NCBI GenBank assembly: GCA_028293405.1
Contig: JAQGOW010000038.1
Span: forward strand, 1 to 6,563
Direction of reading: 5' to 3'
Length of the DNA: 6,563 nucleotides
From: Verrucomicrobiales bacterium
GTDB taxonomy: Bacteria > Verrucomicrobiota > Verrucomicrobiia > Limisphaerales > Palsa-1400
The position numbers and the translations under genes are program-made. Each line of letters starts with the position of its first letter. Position 1 is the first letter of the stretch. The notes below the pieces were generated by a model, which did not search any database, was not told the DNA's origin, and saw nothing but the letters and a program-made list of their open reading frames with translations. Positions 1 to 5,634 of this stretch are shown one piece after another.

Positions 1-43
1 TTGGCGAAGTAACTCCGACACTCGGGGAAGCACCTAACCAAAT

Positions 44-62
44 TTGGCAAAACTTTTGCCAA
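44..62. promoter_or_regulatory. Perfect 19-bp palindrome upstream of nuoA, candidate operator
   Basis: The sequence TTGGCAAAA-C-TTTTGCCAA has two exactly complementary 9-base arms around a single central C. It lies 72 bases before the nuoA start, in the only non-coding stretch of the window. Such a symmetrical site fits binding by a dimeric transcription regulator controlling the operon. No T-run follows on either strand, so it does not look like an intrinsic terminator. I could not place a convincing -35/-10 pair around it: TTGGCA (44-49) resembles a -35 box, but no good -10 lies at normal spacing. The regulator is unknown; the operator role is inferred from symmetry and position only. Confidence 0.45.
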
Positions 63-106
63 TAAATGCAGAGTCCATTTCCCGCGCCTCTCGCATCCTG
101 ACTGTG

Positions 107-126
107 CCCTGACAAAAACTGTCGGG
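107..126 (+). promoter_or_regulatory. Small hairpin next to the nuoA ribosome binding site
   Basis: CCC(T)GACA at 107-114 can pair with TGTCGGG at 120-126, giving a 7-bp stem with one bulged T and a five-base AAAAC loop. The 3' arm contains the GGG of the only Shine-Dalgarno-like run before nuoA (GGGA, 124-127, seven bases from the ATG). The TGTC at 120-123 could instead pair with GACA at 126-129. If formed in the mRNA leader, the hairpin could partly mask the first ribosome binding site of the operon. The pairing is visible in the sequence; its effect is inferred, and short stems like this also arise by chance. Confidence 0.3.
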
Positions 127-134
127 ACAACAGA

Positions 135-524
135 ATGCCGACACACGTTGAAACCAATCCCCGCCTGTTCCTCGCGCTTTTTGTTGCGGCAGCGGTGGTG
201 TTCGCGCTCACGCCACTGATGATCGCGCGGCTTTGGGCGAAGGTTTTCTCCCCGAGAAAACCGGGCCCGTTGAAAAACGCCACTTACGAATGCGGCCTCG
301 ACAAACAAGCCATCGGCTGGGTGCAGTTCAAACCCGAGTATTATCTCTACGCGATCGTATTCCTTGTCTTCGACGTCGAGATTTTATTCCTGCTGCCGTT
401 CGCAGCCGTTTTCAAACAGCTCTCTTTTGGCACGGTCATCGCAATGTTGGTGTTTGTGCTCTTGCTCGTGGAAGGCCTCGCCTGGGCTTGCGTCAAAGGC
501 GTTTTGAATTGGAGGACCGAATGA
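135..524 (+). CDS. nuoA: NADH-quinone oxidoreductase subunit A (NuoA)
   Basis: Small membrane subunit of complex I (ND3 homologue) that sits beside NuoH and helps form the junction between the quinone site and the membrane arm. The 129-residue length is usual for the family. Three membrane helices are visible, at about 11-35, 71-93 and 98-120. The loop between helices 1 and 2 carries the family signature YECG (51-54); C53 corresponds to the conserved cysteine of the flexible ND3 loop. Helix 2 contains [10 protein letters not shown] (79-88) with the conserved acidic pair D80 and E82. ATG 135 is the first ATG of the frame; the in-frame TGA at 99-101 blocks any longer form. The ribosome site is weak (GGGA, 124-127). 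It is the first gene of the operon, and its stop overlaps the nuoB start as ATGA. Identification is firm. Confidence 0.96.
   Translation: MPTHVETNPRLFLALFVAAAVVFALTPLMIARLWAKVFSPRKPGPLKNATYECGLDKQAIGWVQFKPEYYLYAIVFLVFDVEILFLLPFAAVFKQLSFGTVIAMLVFVLLLVEGLAWACVKGVLNWRTE
511..515 (+). promoter_or_regulatory. Shine-Dalgarno site that fixes the nuoB start
   Basis: GGAGG lies five bases before ATG 521, inside the end of nuoA. The nuoB reading frame is open back to 233, but that upstream part is out-of-frame nuoA sequence. The strong site and the ATGA overlap show translation starting at 521. Confidence 0.85.
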
Positions 525-1120
525 GCGAAGCCGAATTACGCGCGGACCTGGCCAAACACGGCATTGTGACCACCACGTTGCAAGATCTCTATAACTGGGG
601 TCGGAAGAATTCGTTGTGGCCGCTACAATTTGGTCTGGCTTGTTGTGCGATCGAAATGATCGCCGCCTCTATGGCGCGTTGGGACATTTCCCGCTTTGGC
701 GCAGAAGTGTTCCGTCCCTCACCCCGACAAGCCGACCTCATGATCGTCGCCGGGACGGTGACCAAAAAAATGGCGCCGCAAGTCGTGCGCCTCTATAACC
801 AGATGCCCGAGCCGAAATACGTCATCGCAATGGGCGCGTGCGCGATTTCCGGCGGCCCATTCCGCGACGGCTACAATGTGTTGCCCGGCATCGACCGATT
901 GATTCCCGTGGATATCCATATTCCCGGCTGCCCGCCACGGCCTGTGGCGCTGTTGCACGGGCTGATGGAGCTGCAAAAGAAAATCGAAGCTGACGTGCTC
1001 ACCGGTGACCAGCGCCCGCGCCATTTGGATGCGAGCAAGCCGAGCGAATTTCCTATCCCGCAATTTGGCCCGGACGGTCTCGTGCCGAGCAGAAACGTGG
1101 AACTCACGACCAAGTCCTGA
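521..1120 (+). CDS. nuoB: NADH-quinone oxidoreductase subunit B (NuoB), cluster N2 subunit
   Basis: Peripheral subunit of the Q module (PSST homologue, related to the small subunit of NiFe hydrogenases). It binds [4Fe-4S] cluster N2, the last cluster before quinone. The protein is 199 residues. The N2 ligands are all present: tandem C41-C42 in [11 protein letters not shown]107 in MGACAISGG, and C137 in PGCPPRP. The conserved run [13 protein letters not shown] (67-79) and the quinone-side segment after the CC pair (including ARWD) also match the family. About 40 residues after the last ligand helix are polar and less conserved, as is common. The start is ATG 521, overlapping the nuoA stop by four bases with GGAGG five bases upstream. 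The stop TGA shares its A with the nuoC ATG. Nothing looks degraded; identification is firm. Confidence 0.97.
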   Translation: MSEAELRADLAKHGIVTTTLQDLYNWGRKNSLWPLQFGLACCAIEMIAASMARWDISRFGAEVFRPSPRQADLMIVAGTVTKKMAPQVVRLYNQMPEPKYVIAMGACAISGGPFRDGYNVLPGIDRLIPVDIHIPGCPPRPVALLHGLMELQKKIEADVLTGDQRPRHLDASKPSEFPIPQFGPDGLVPSRNVELTTKS

Positions 1121-1695
1121 TGCACACACTAGAAGAAATTAAAAATCTGGTGGAACAAAATGTTCCGGGCGCAGTGGTGCAGATTGTGCCGAACGCGAAT
1201 CCGGCACTAGCGGGTTCTTTATTGCTCGACTCGAAATCGGCAACAGACGTTGCGGAATATTTGCGCGATGTGGCGGAATTGAAATTCGATTTGTGCTCGA
1301 ATGTAACCGGAATCGATTGGCCGTCAAAAGAGGTAAAAACGAAGATTAAGAAGCTGGTCGACGGTGTGGAAAAAGAGGTCGAGGAGATCACAAAAACCCC
1401 GGCATTTCTGGAAGTCGTTTATCACCTCTATTCAACCGTCCTTGTGCATGGTCCGCTCGCGCTGCGAATGCGCACGATTGATCGCGCCGAAAACAATCGA
1501 GTTCCATCGCTCACGCTGGTGTGGCGCAGTTGCGAACTGCAGGAGCGCGAAGTTTACGATCTTTTCGGTGTCGTATTTGAAGGGCATCCCGACTTGCGAC
1601 GCCTTTTGATGTGGGACGAGTTCAAACATCATCCGATGCGAAAAGATTACGTGCCCCCTGTCGATGAGGGTGACGCCGTGGAGGTTTCGGCATGA
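1120..1695 (+). CDS. nuoC: NADH-quinone oxidoreductase subunit C (NuoC)
   Basis: Peripheral 30-kDa-type subunit that packs against NuoD in the Q module and carries no cofactor. The protein is 191 residues and separate, not fused to NuoD as in some lineages. The signature is clear in the C-terminal half: VPSLTLVWRSCELQERE (128-144), YDLFG (146-150) and FEGHPDLRRLL (153-163), followed by a short tail ending in KDYVPP and an acidic end. The N-terminal half is a typical weakly conserved alpha/beta domain. Between GIDWP (64-68) and FLEVVYHL (96-103) lies a lysine/glutamate-rich stretch of about 27 residues that most NuoC proteins bridge with a few residues. The start shares one base with the nuoB stop (TGATG) and has no strong Shine-Dalgarno site, suggesting coupled translation. 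The stop overlaps nuoD as ATGA. Confidence 0.95.
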   Translation: MHTLEEIKNLVEQNVPGAVVQIVPNANPALAGSLLLDSKSATDVAEYLRDVAELKFDLCSNVTGIDWPSKEVKTKIKKLVDGVEKEVEEITKTPAFLEVVYHLYSTVLVHGPLALRMRTIDRAENNRVPSLTLVWRSCELQEREVYDLFGVVFEGHPDLRRLLMWDEFKHHPMRKDYVPPVDEGDAVEVSA

Positions 1696-2906
1696 GTACG
1701 TTGCGCAAAGAAATTTCGAACGGTTCGTTTTGCGGTGGGATTGATGTCGATTCACCATTGCGCCATTTCTCGGGGGCGACCCGCACGACGAACACGAACG
1801 GCTTCGCGCACGATTTGTTGGAAATCTCGATGGGCCCGCACCATCCCTCGACGCACGGCGTGTTTCGCATGGACGTGATCGTCGATGGTGAAGAAATCGT
1901 GCAGCTCAAGCCGGTCTTCGGGTATCTCCATCGCAATCACGAAAAGCTCGCGGAAAAGAACAGTTACCTCGGCATCATCCCTTACACCGACCGGCTCGAT
2001 TACATCTGCTCGATGACGAACAACTGGGCCTACGTGCTCGCGGTCGAGAAGCTGTCTGGCTTTCAAGCGACCGAACGCGCCGAATACATTCGGGTGATCG
2101 TTTCGGAACTGACGCGTCTCTTCAATCACGCCTGTCTCGTTGGGTTTTTGCTTCAAGATATGGGCGCGTTGGGCACACCGCTCATGTATGCATTTCGCGA
2201 GCGCGAAAAAATCCTCGACCTGTTCGAATCACTGACCGGGTCGCGCATGATGTGCAATTACATGCGCTTCGGCGGCGTTCGTTGTGACTTGCCCGAAGGC
2301 TGGTTGGACGAAGCGAAAAAGGTCGTGTCCGATTACCCCGGGTTCATTGATCAGTTCGAAGCGCTGATTACGGGAAACGAAATTCTGCTCGCCCGCAGTC
2401 AAGGCGTGGGCGTGCTCTCGAGGGAGCTGGCTATCAGCGCCGGTGTGACCGGGCCGATGCTCCGGGCCAGCGGCGTGAACTACGACATCCGGAAAACGGA
2501 TAAGTATGGAATCTATTCGCGTTTCAATTTCCGAGTTCCACTCGGCGATCATGGGGATGTTTTTGATCGTTACATGATTCGCGTGTTGGAAATGCGCGAG
2601 AGCCTGAAAATTTTAGAGCAGGCGCTCAACCAAATTCCCGCAGGGCCGATTATTGATCCGAAAGCAAAGAATCGTGGGCTGCGTCCAAAGGCCGGCGAGG
2701 TTTATTCACGGATCGAATCGCCGAAGGGTGAGCTTGGTTTTCACATCATCAGCGATGGCTCTGCGAGCCCATATCGATTGCACATTCGCCCGCCGAGCCT
2801 CATCAACTTGACCATCCTTGAAGACATGTGTCTCGGTCAAACGATCGCGGATGCGGTCATTATTCTTGGCAGCGTCGACATTGTGCTCGGAGAGGTGGAT
2901 CGATGA
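1692..2906 (+). CDS. nuoD: NADH-quinone oxidoreductase subunit D (NuoD), quinone-site subunit
   Basis: 49-kDa-type subunit, related to the NiFe hydrogenase large subunit, that forms most of the quinone pocket. The protein is 404 residues. The family signature GPHHPSTHG is at 48-56. H55 and Y104 (in RLDYICSM) are spaced 49 residues apart, like the quinone-head ligands known in mitochondrial and Thermus enzymes. Other conserved runs are HRNHEKLAE (80-88), RFGGVR (192-197), SQGVGVLS (236-243) and the C-terminal GSVDIVLGEVDR (393-404), which ends the family in the usual way. The cysteines that bind NiFe in hydrogenases are absent, as expected. Residues 1-40 precede the conserved core and are polar. 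The start is supported by GGAGG at 1680-1684, seven bases before the ATG, and by the ATGA overlap with nuoC. The stop overlaps nuoI, not nuoE. Confidence 0.97.
   Translation: MSTLRKEISNGSFCGGIDVDSPLRHFSGATRTTNTNGFAHDLLEISMGPHHPSTHGVFRMDVIVDGEEIVQLKPVFGYLHRNHEKLAEKNSYLGIIPYTDRLDYICSMTNNWAYVLAVEKLSGFQATERAEYIRVIVSELTRLFNHACLVGFLLQDMGALGTPLMYAFREREKILDLFESLTGSRMMCNYMRFGGVRCDLPEGWLDEAKKVVSDYPGFIDQFEALITGNEILLARSQGVGVLSRELAISAGVTGPMLRASGVNYDIRKTDKYGIYSRFNFRVPLGDHGDVFDRYMIRVLEMRESLKILEQALNQIPAGPIIDPKAKNRGLRPKAGEVYSRIESPKGELGFHIISDGSASPYRLHIRPPSLINLTILEDMCLGQTIADAVIILGSVDIVLGEVDR
2892..2896 (+). promoter_or_regulatory. Shine-Dalgarno site that fixes the nuoI start
   Basis: GAGGT, six bases before ATG 2903, lies within the last codons of nuoD. 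The nuoI frame is open with an ATG at 2828, but that upstream part reads through nuoD in another frame and shows no NuoI similarity. The ATGA overlap supports 2903. Confidence 0.75.
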
Positions 2907-3571
2907 AGTTTAATTTTCAAGGAGCGGGCATCGTGCGCGGGTTTGTTGAAACGGCGCGGAATTTTCTTGGTAGCTATTACGATCCAGAGCGGCTGACGAC
3001 AGTTGAATATCCCGAACGCAAACTTGCCTTGCCGGAAAACGTGCGCACGGTTCCGTTCCTCGTTTACGACCATGACATGAGCGGGCTGCGTTGCACGGCC
3101 TGCAAGATTTGCGAGCAGGAATGTCCGGCGGCTTGCATCAAAATCATTAAGGACACTGTCAAGAAATCGGATTATCTCGGTAAGTCACAATTCCAGCCGC
3201 AGGTTTTTGATATCGATATTGCGGTCTGCATGTCGTGCGGCATCTGTGCGGAAGTTTGTCCGTTTGATTCCATCAAAATGGACCAGGTGTATGAGCTCGC
3301 CACGCAAGATCGGTTCGCCCCGCTCATCCTGCACAAAGAGCAGCTCGGGAAATCGAACGCTTACTTTCATGCGATTCACCCGACAGACGCAGTGGAGACA
3401 GATTCTCTGCGCGATGAAGCGAAACGTAAGGCGGAAACGAAAGCTGCAGCCGATGCCGCAGCGAAAGCTGCCGCGGCGGTGAAGCCGAAACCTGAGATTA
3501 GCACAACGGCAAATAGTCAAAGCGTCGGAACCTCGGCTACTGCGAACGTTGAGAAGGCGGTGGCCACGTGA
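2903..3571 (+). CDS. nuoI: NADH-quinone oxidoreductase subunit I (NuoI), 2x[4Fe-4S] ferredoxin-like
   Basis: TYKY-type subunit that passes electrons to cluster N2 through clusters N6a and N6b. The protein is 222 residues from ATG 2903. Two complete ferredoxin motifs are present: C64-C67-C70-C74-P and C109-C112-C115-C119-P. An amphipathic N-terminal segment (about 8-26) resembles the membrane-surface helix of the family. The conserved core ends near residue 163. The remaining roughly 58 residues are a low-complexity tail: a charged, alanine/lysine-rich helical stretch (171-195), then a Ser/Thr/Ala-rich end. Family members are commonly about 160-180 residues, so this is longer than usual. The gene lies directly between nuoD and nuoH (ATGA overlap before, GTGA after), whereas nuoI usually follows nuoH. 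Identity is firm; the role of the tail is unknown. Confidence 0.96.
   Translation: MKFNFQGAGIVRGFVETARNFLGSYYDPERLTTVEYPERKLALPENVRTVPFLVYDHDMSGLRCTACKICEQECPAACIKIIKDTVKKSDYLGKSQFQPQVFDIDIAVCMSCGICAEVCPFDSIKMDQVYELATQDRFAPLILHKEQLGKSNAYFHAIHPTDAVETDSLRDEAKRKAETKAAADAAAKAAAAVKPKPEISTTANSQSVGTSATANVEKAVAT
3438..3471 (+). repeat. In-frame 10-bp direct repeat in the nuoI alanine-rich tail
   Basis: CGAAAGCTGC occurs at 3438-3447 and again at 3462-3471, exactly 24 bases (eight codons) apart. It encodes the same Lys-Ala-Ala core twice. The spacing by whole codons fits growth of the tail by local duplication or slippage, though biased Ala/Lys codon use could also produce it. Confidence 0.5.
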
Positions 3572-4743
3572 ACAGCTTGGATCAAATTTTTGTCACGTTG
3601 AAGCAGTGGTTGCTTTCGTATGTTCCGACGGATTTTCAGCCGGTCGGCTCTGCGTTATTGAGCATTGTCGCCATCATCGCGGTGTTCGGGACGGCGTTTG
3701 CACTGACCACGATTTTGGAACGTAAAGGCCTGGGCCGAATTCAAAATCGCCCCGGTCCAAATCGCGTCGGTCCTTGCGGATTTCTCCAGCCCATGGCCGA
3801 TGCTGTCAAAATGTTGACCAAAGAAGACATCGTTCCTTACGCCGCGGACAAGGTGTTGCATTATCTCGCGCCGATCGTGCTGACGGTTCCGATTTGGCTC
3901 GCATTTGCCGTTCTGCCATTTGGCAGAAACATGAGCGCGATCGAACTCGACGCCAGTATCGTTTTCTTTTTTGCAGTGGGTTCGGCCTCGGAACTCGCAG
4001 TGTTCATGGCCGGGTGGTCCAGTCACAATAAATATTCGCTGATCGGAGCGATGCGCGGCATTGCGCAAATGATCAGTTACGAAGTCCCCCTGGTGCTCTC
4101 GACCGTTCCGGTATTGATGCTCTCGGGCACGCTCAACCTGAACGAAATTGTAAACGCACAATCTGGGTTCTCGTTCGGTGTCGGCCAATGGAACGTATTC
4201 ACACCGTGGGGCGCCGCCGGTTTTCTGTTGTTCATGATTGCGGCGACCGCCGAATCGAATCGCGCGCCGTTTGATTTGCCGGAAGGCGAATCGGAAATTA
4301 TTGCGGGTTTCCTCACCGAATATTCTGGCTTCAAATATGCATTGTTCTTCCTCGGCGAATATCTCGGTTTATTCGCTGTCACGGGATTAGCAGTCACTTT
4401 GTTTCTCGGTGGCTGGAATGCGCCGCTCGCGTTTTTAAACGTCGTGCCGTCGTGGTTGTGGTTCTTCGCAAAATTCGGCGCACTGATTGCCGTCTTCATC
4501 TGGGCGCGCGGCACCGTTCCGCGATTGCGCTTCGATCAACTGCTCAACTTTGCCTGGAAGTTCATCGTGCCCCTCACGCTGGTGAACATCGCCGTTGCCG
4601 GTATTTGGTATTTTTCGTCAGACCACCTGGCCTATGCAGTGAGGTGGTTGATCTGTGCCGGAATTTTCCTCGGTTTTTATGAATTGTTGGGCCGTTTCTT
4701 GAGCTTGAAACGCGCGCCAAGGACTTATCGGTATGCCGAATAA
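3568..4743 (+). CDS. nuoH: NADH-quinone oxidoreductase subunit H (NuoH)
   Basis: Membrane subunit (ND1 homologue) that docks the peripheral arm, closes the quinone tunnel and starts the charged axis of the membrane arm. The protein is 391 residues, longer than the roughly 325 of E. coli. Signatures are ERKGLGRIQNRPGPNRVGP (51-69), KEDIVP (85-90), the AGWSSHNKYSLIGAMR loop (148-163) with QMISYEV (167-173), AESNRAPFDLPEGESE (228-243) with its acidic cluster, EYSG (251-254) and WARGTVPRLRFDQL (312-325). About nine membrane helices can be drawn; the last (about 355-379) follows the usual final helix. The start is GTG 3568, overlapping the nuoI stop as GTGA, with AGAAGG at 3552-3557 ten bases upstream. 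It overlaps nuoJ by 11 bases. Identification is firm; the start is likely. Confidence 0.96.
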   Translation: MNSLDQIFVTLKQWLLSYVPTDFQPVGSALLSIVAIIAVFGTAFALTTILERKGLGRIQNRPGPNRVGPCGFLQPMADAVKMLTKEDIVPYAADKVLHYLAPIVLTVPIWLAFAVLPFGRNMSAIELDASIVFFFAVGSASELAVFMAGWSSHNKYSLIGAMRGIAQMISYEVPLVLSTVPVLMLSGTLNLNEIVNAQSGFSFGVGQWNVFTPWGAAGFLLFMIAATAESNRAPFDLPEGESEIIAGFLTEYSGFKYALFFLGEYLGLFAVTGLAVTLFLGGWNAPLAFLNVVPSWLWFFAKFGALIAVFIWARGTVPRLRFDQLLNFAWKFIVPLTLVNIAVAGIWYFSSDHLAYAVRWLICAGIFLGFYELLGRFLSLKRAPRTYRYAE

Positions 4744-5323
4744 AATTACATTTTGTCTAACCGTAGTTTTTACGCTCAGTGCGGCGGTGGCAGCAATACG
4801 CCTGCGTAACCCGGTGCATTGCGCGCTGTCCGCCGCTCTGGCGTTTGCGGGATTGGCGGTGGCGTTCCTGGGTTTGGATGCGGAATTTATCGCCTTCGCT
4901 CAAATTCTTGTCTACGTCGGAGCTATTTCGATTCTGAGTATCTTCGCTGTGCTGCTCACGCGGGGGACTGAAGTGGAGCCAACAGCAGCGGTGTTTTCGC
5001 GATCGTGGATCACTGGGATCGCCATCACGCTCGGGACTGCGGCGGCAATTTTGGTGCCGATATTCAGCAGCTCGATTTTATACAAAATTGCGCCGGCAGT
5101 CGCTTCAGCACCGGTGCAGATGATCGGCACCGAGTTGATGACGCATTATCTCCTGCCAATGGAAGTCATGGGCTTGTTGCTCACTTCAGCGTTGATCGGC
5201 GCCGTGGTGATTGCGATGTCAGACCGACCGGAGAAGAAGGATGACTCATCGCATCCAAGCGTTACTCGCTACCCATCTGCCGAATCCAAACCCGCGACCA
5301 AGCGCGATCTCACAACCGTATGA
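4733..5323 (+). CDS. nuoJ: NADH-quinone oxidoreductase subunit J (NuoJ)
   Basis: Membrane subunit (ND6 homologue) between NuoH and NuoK in the proximal membrane arm. The protein is 196 residues. Five membrane helices are visible, at about 4-23, 28-47, 53-77, 92-113 and 140-162. Helix 3 carries the family core QILVYVGAISIL (57-68), the segment that bends or twists in known structures during coupling; Y61 and G63 are conserved. GTELMTHYLLPMEV (132-145) before helix 5 is also typical. A 34-residue hydrophilic tail (163-196) rich in Lys, Asp, Ser and Pro follows the last helix. ATG 4733 lies inside nuoH (11-base overlap), with AAGGA at 4719-4723 nine bases before it. The stop overlaps nuoK as ATGA. 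The family is weakly conserved, but motif and position together make the call firm. Confidence 0.94.
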   Translation: MPNKITFCLTVVFTLSAAVAAIRLRNPVHCALSAALAFAGLAVAFLGLDAEFIAFAQILVYVGAISILSIFAVLLTRGTEVEPTAAVFSRSWITGIAITLGTAAAILVPIFSSSILYKIAPAVASAPVQMIGTELMTHYLLPMEVMGLLLTSALIGAVVIAMSDRPEKKDDSSHPSVTRYPSAESKPATKRDLTTV

Positions 5324-5631
5324 CACCGCTCTCGTATTATCTGGGACTTTCAGGACTGCTCTTCGCGGTCGGTTTTGCGGGCGCCGTGACGCGGCGCAAC
5401 GCCGTCATCGTGCTGCTCGGGATCGAGTTCATGCTGGGTGCCGCGAATATGAACTTCATTGCGTTCTGGCGATTCGGAGCGAGCGGGAGCGCGCCGACCG
5501 GAATCATGGCCGTCATTTTTACCATTGCAATTGCTGCGGCGGAAGCTGCCGTCGGACTGGCGCTGATTATTGCCGTTTATCGTCATCGCCAGACGACGCA
5601 GTTGGAACAAATGGATTCGCTCAAAGGCTAA
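5320..5631 (+). CDS. nuoK: NADH-quinone oxidoreductase subunit K (NuoK)
   Basis: Small membrane subunit (ND4L homologue, related to MrpC) that contributes to a proton path between NuoJ and NuoN. The protein is 103 residues, the usual size. Three membrane helices lie at about 6-23, 28-49 and 60-87. The two membrane-buried glutamates of the family are present: E36 in LLGIEFMLGAANMNF, and E75 in AIAAAEAAVGLAL, matching E36 and E72 of the E. coli protein with a three-residue longer loop. ATG 5320 overlaps the nuoJ stop as ATGA. No Shine-Dalgarno run is visible in the 15 bases before it, so translation probably depends on coupling to nuoJ. It ends three bases before nuoL. Confidence 0.96.
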   Translation: MTPLSYYLGLSGLLFAVGFAGAVTRRNAVIVLLGIEFMLGAANMNFIAFWRFGASGSAPTGIMAVIFTIAIAAAEAAVGLALIIAVYRHRQTTQLEQMDSLKG

Positions 5632-5634
5632 CTA

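Noticed and set aside
1..43. Tail of an upstream gene ending at TAA 10-12
   Set aside because: Only three codons precede it within the window, which is too little to support a coding call.
44..66. Intrinsic terminator of a gene upstream of the window
   Set aside because: The palindrome is AT-rich at its centre and no T-run follows on either strand.
44..72. Sigma70-type promoter using TTGGCA (44-49) as -35
   Set aside because: At 17-base spacing the -10 would be TGCAGA, a poor match; TAAATG at 63-68 leaves only 13 bases. I did not call a promoter.
233..520. Upstream open extension of the nuoB frame (possible longer NuoB)
   Set aside because: It is nuoA read in another frame, with an arginine-rich composition unlike NuoB. 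The GGAGG site and ATGA overlap place the start at 521.
719..1129. 136-codon open frame on the - strand opposite nuoB
   Set aside because: It is a shadow of nuoB; there is no ribosome site or family motif, and the + strand carries invariant cluster ligands here.
2828..2902. Upstream ATG at 2828 for a longer NuoI
   Set aside because: It lies in the conserved nuoD C-terminus in another frame. ATG 2903 has a good ribosome site and a family-like N-terminus.
3655..4188. 177-codon open frame on the - strand opposite nuoH
   Set aside because: The composition is rich in Arg, His, Gln and Asn with no recognisable motif, as expected for the complement of a membrane protein gene. NuoH is unambiguous on the + strand.
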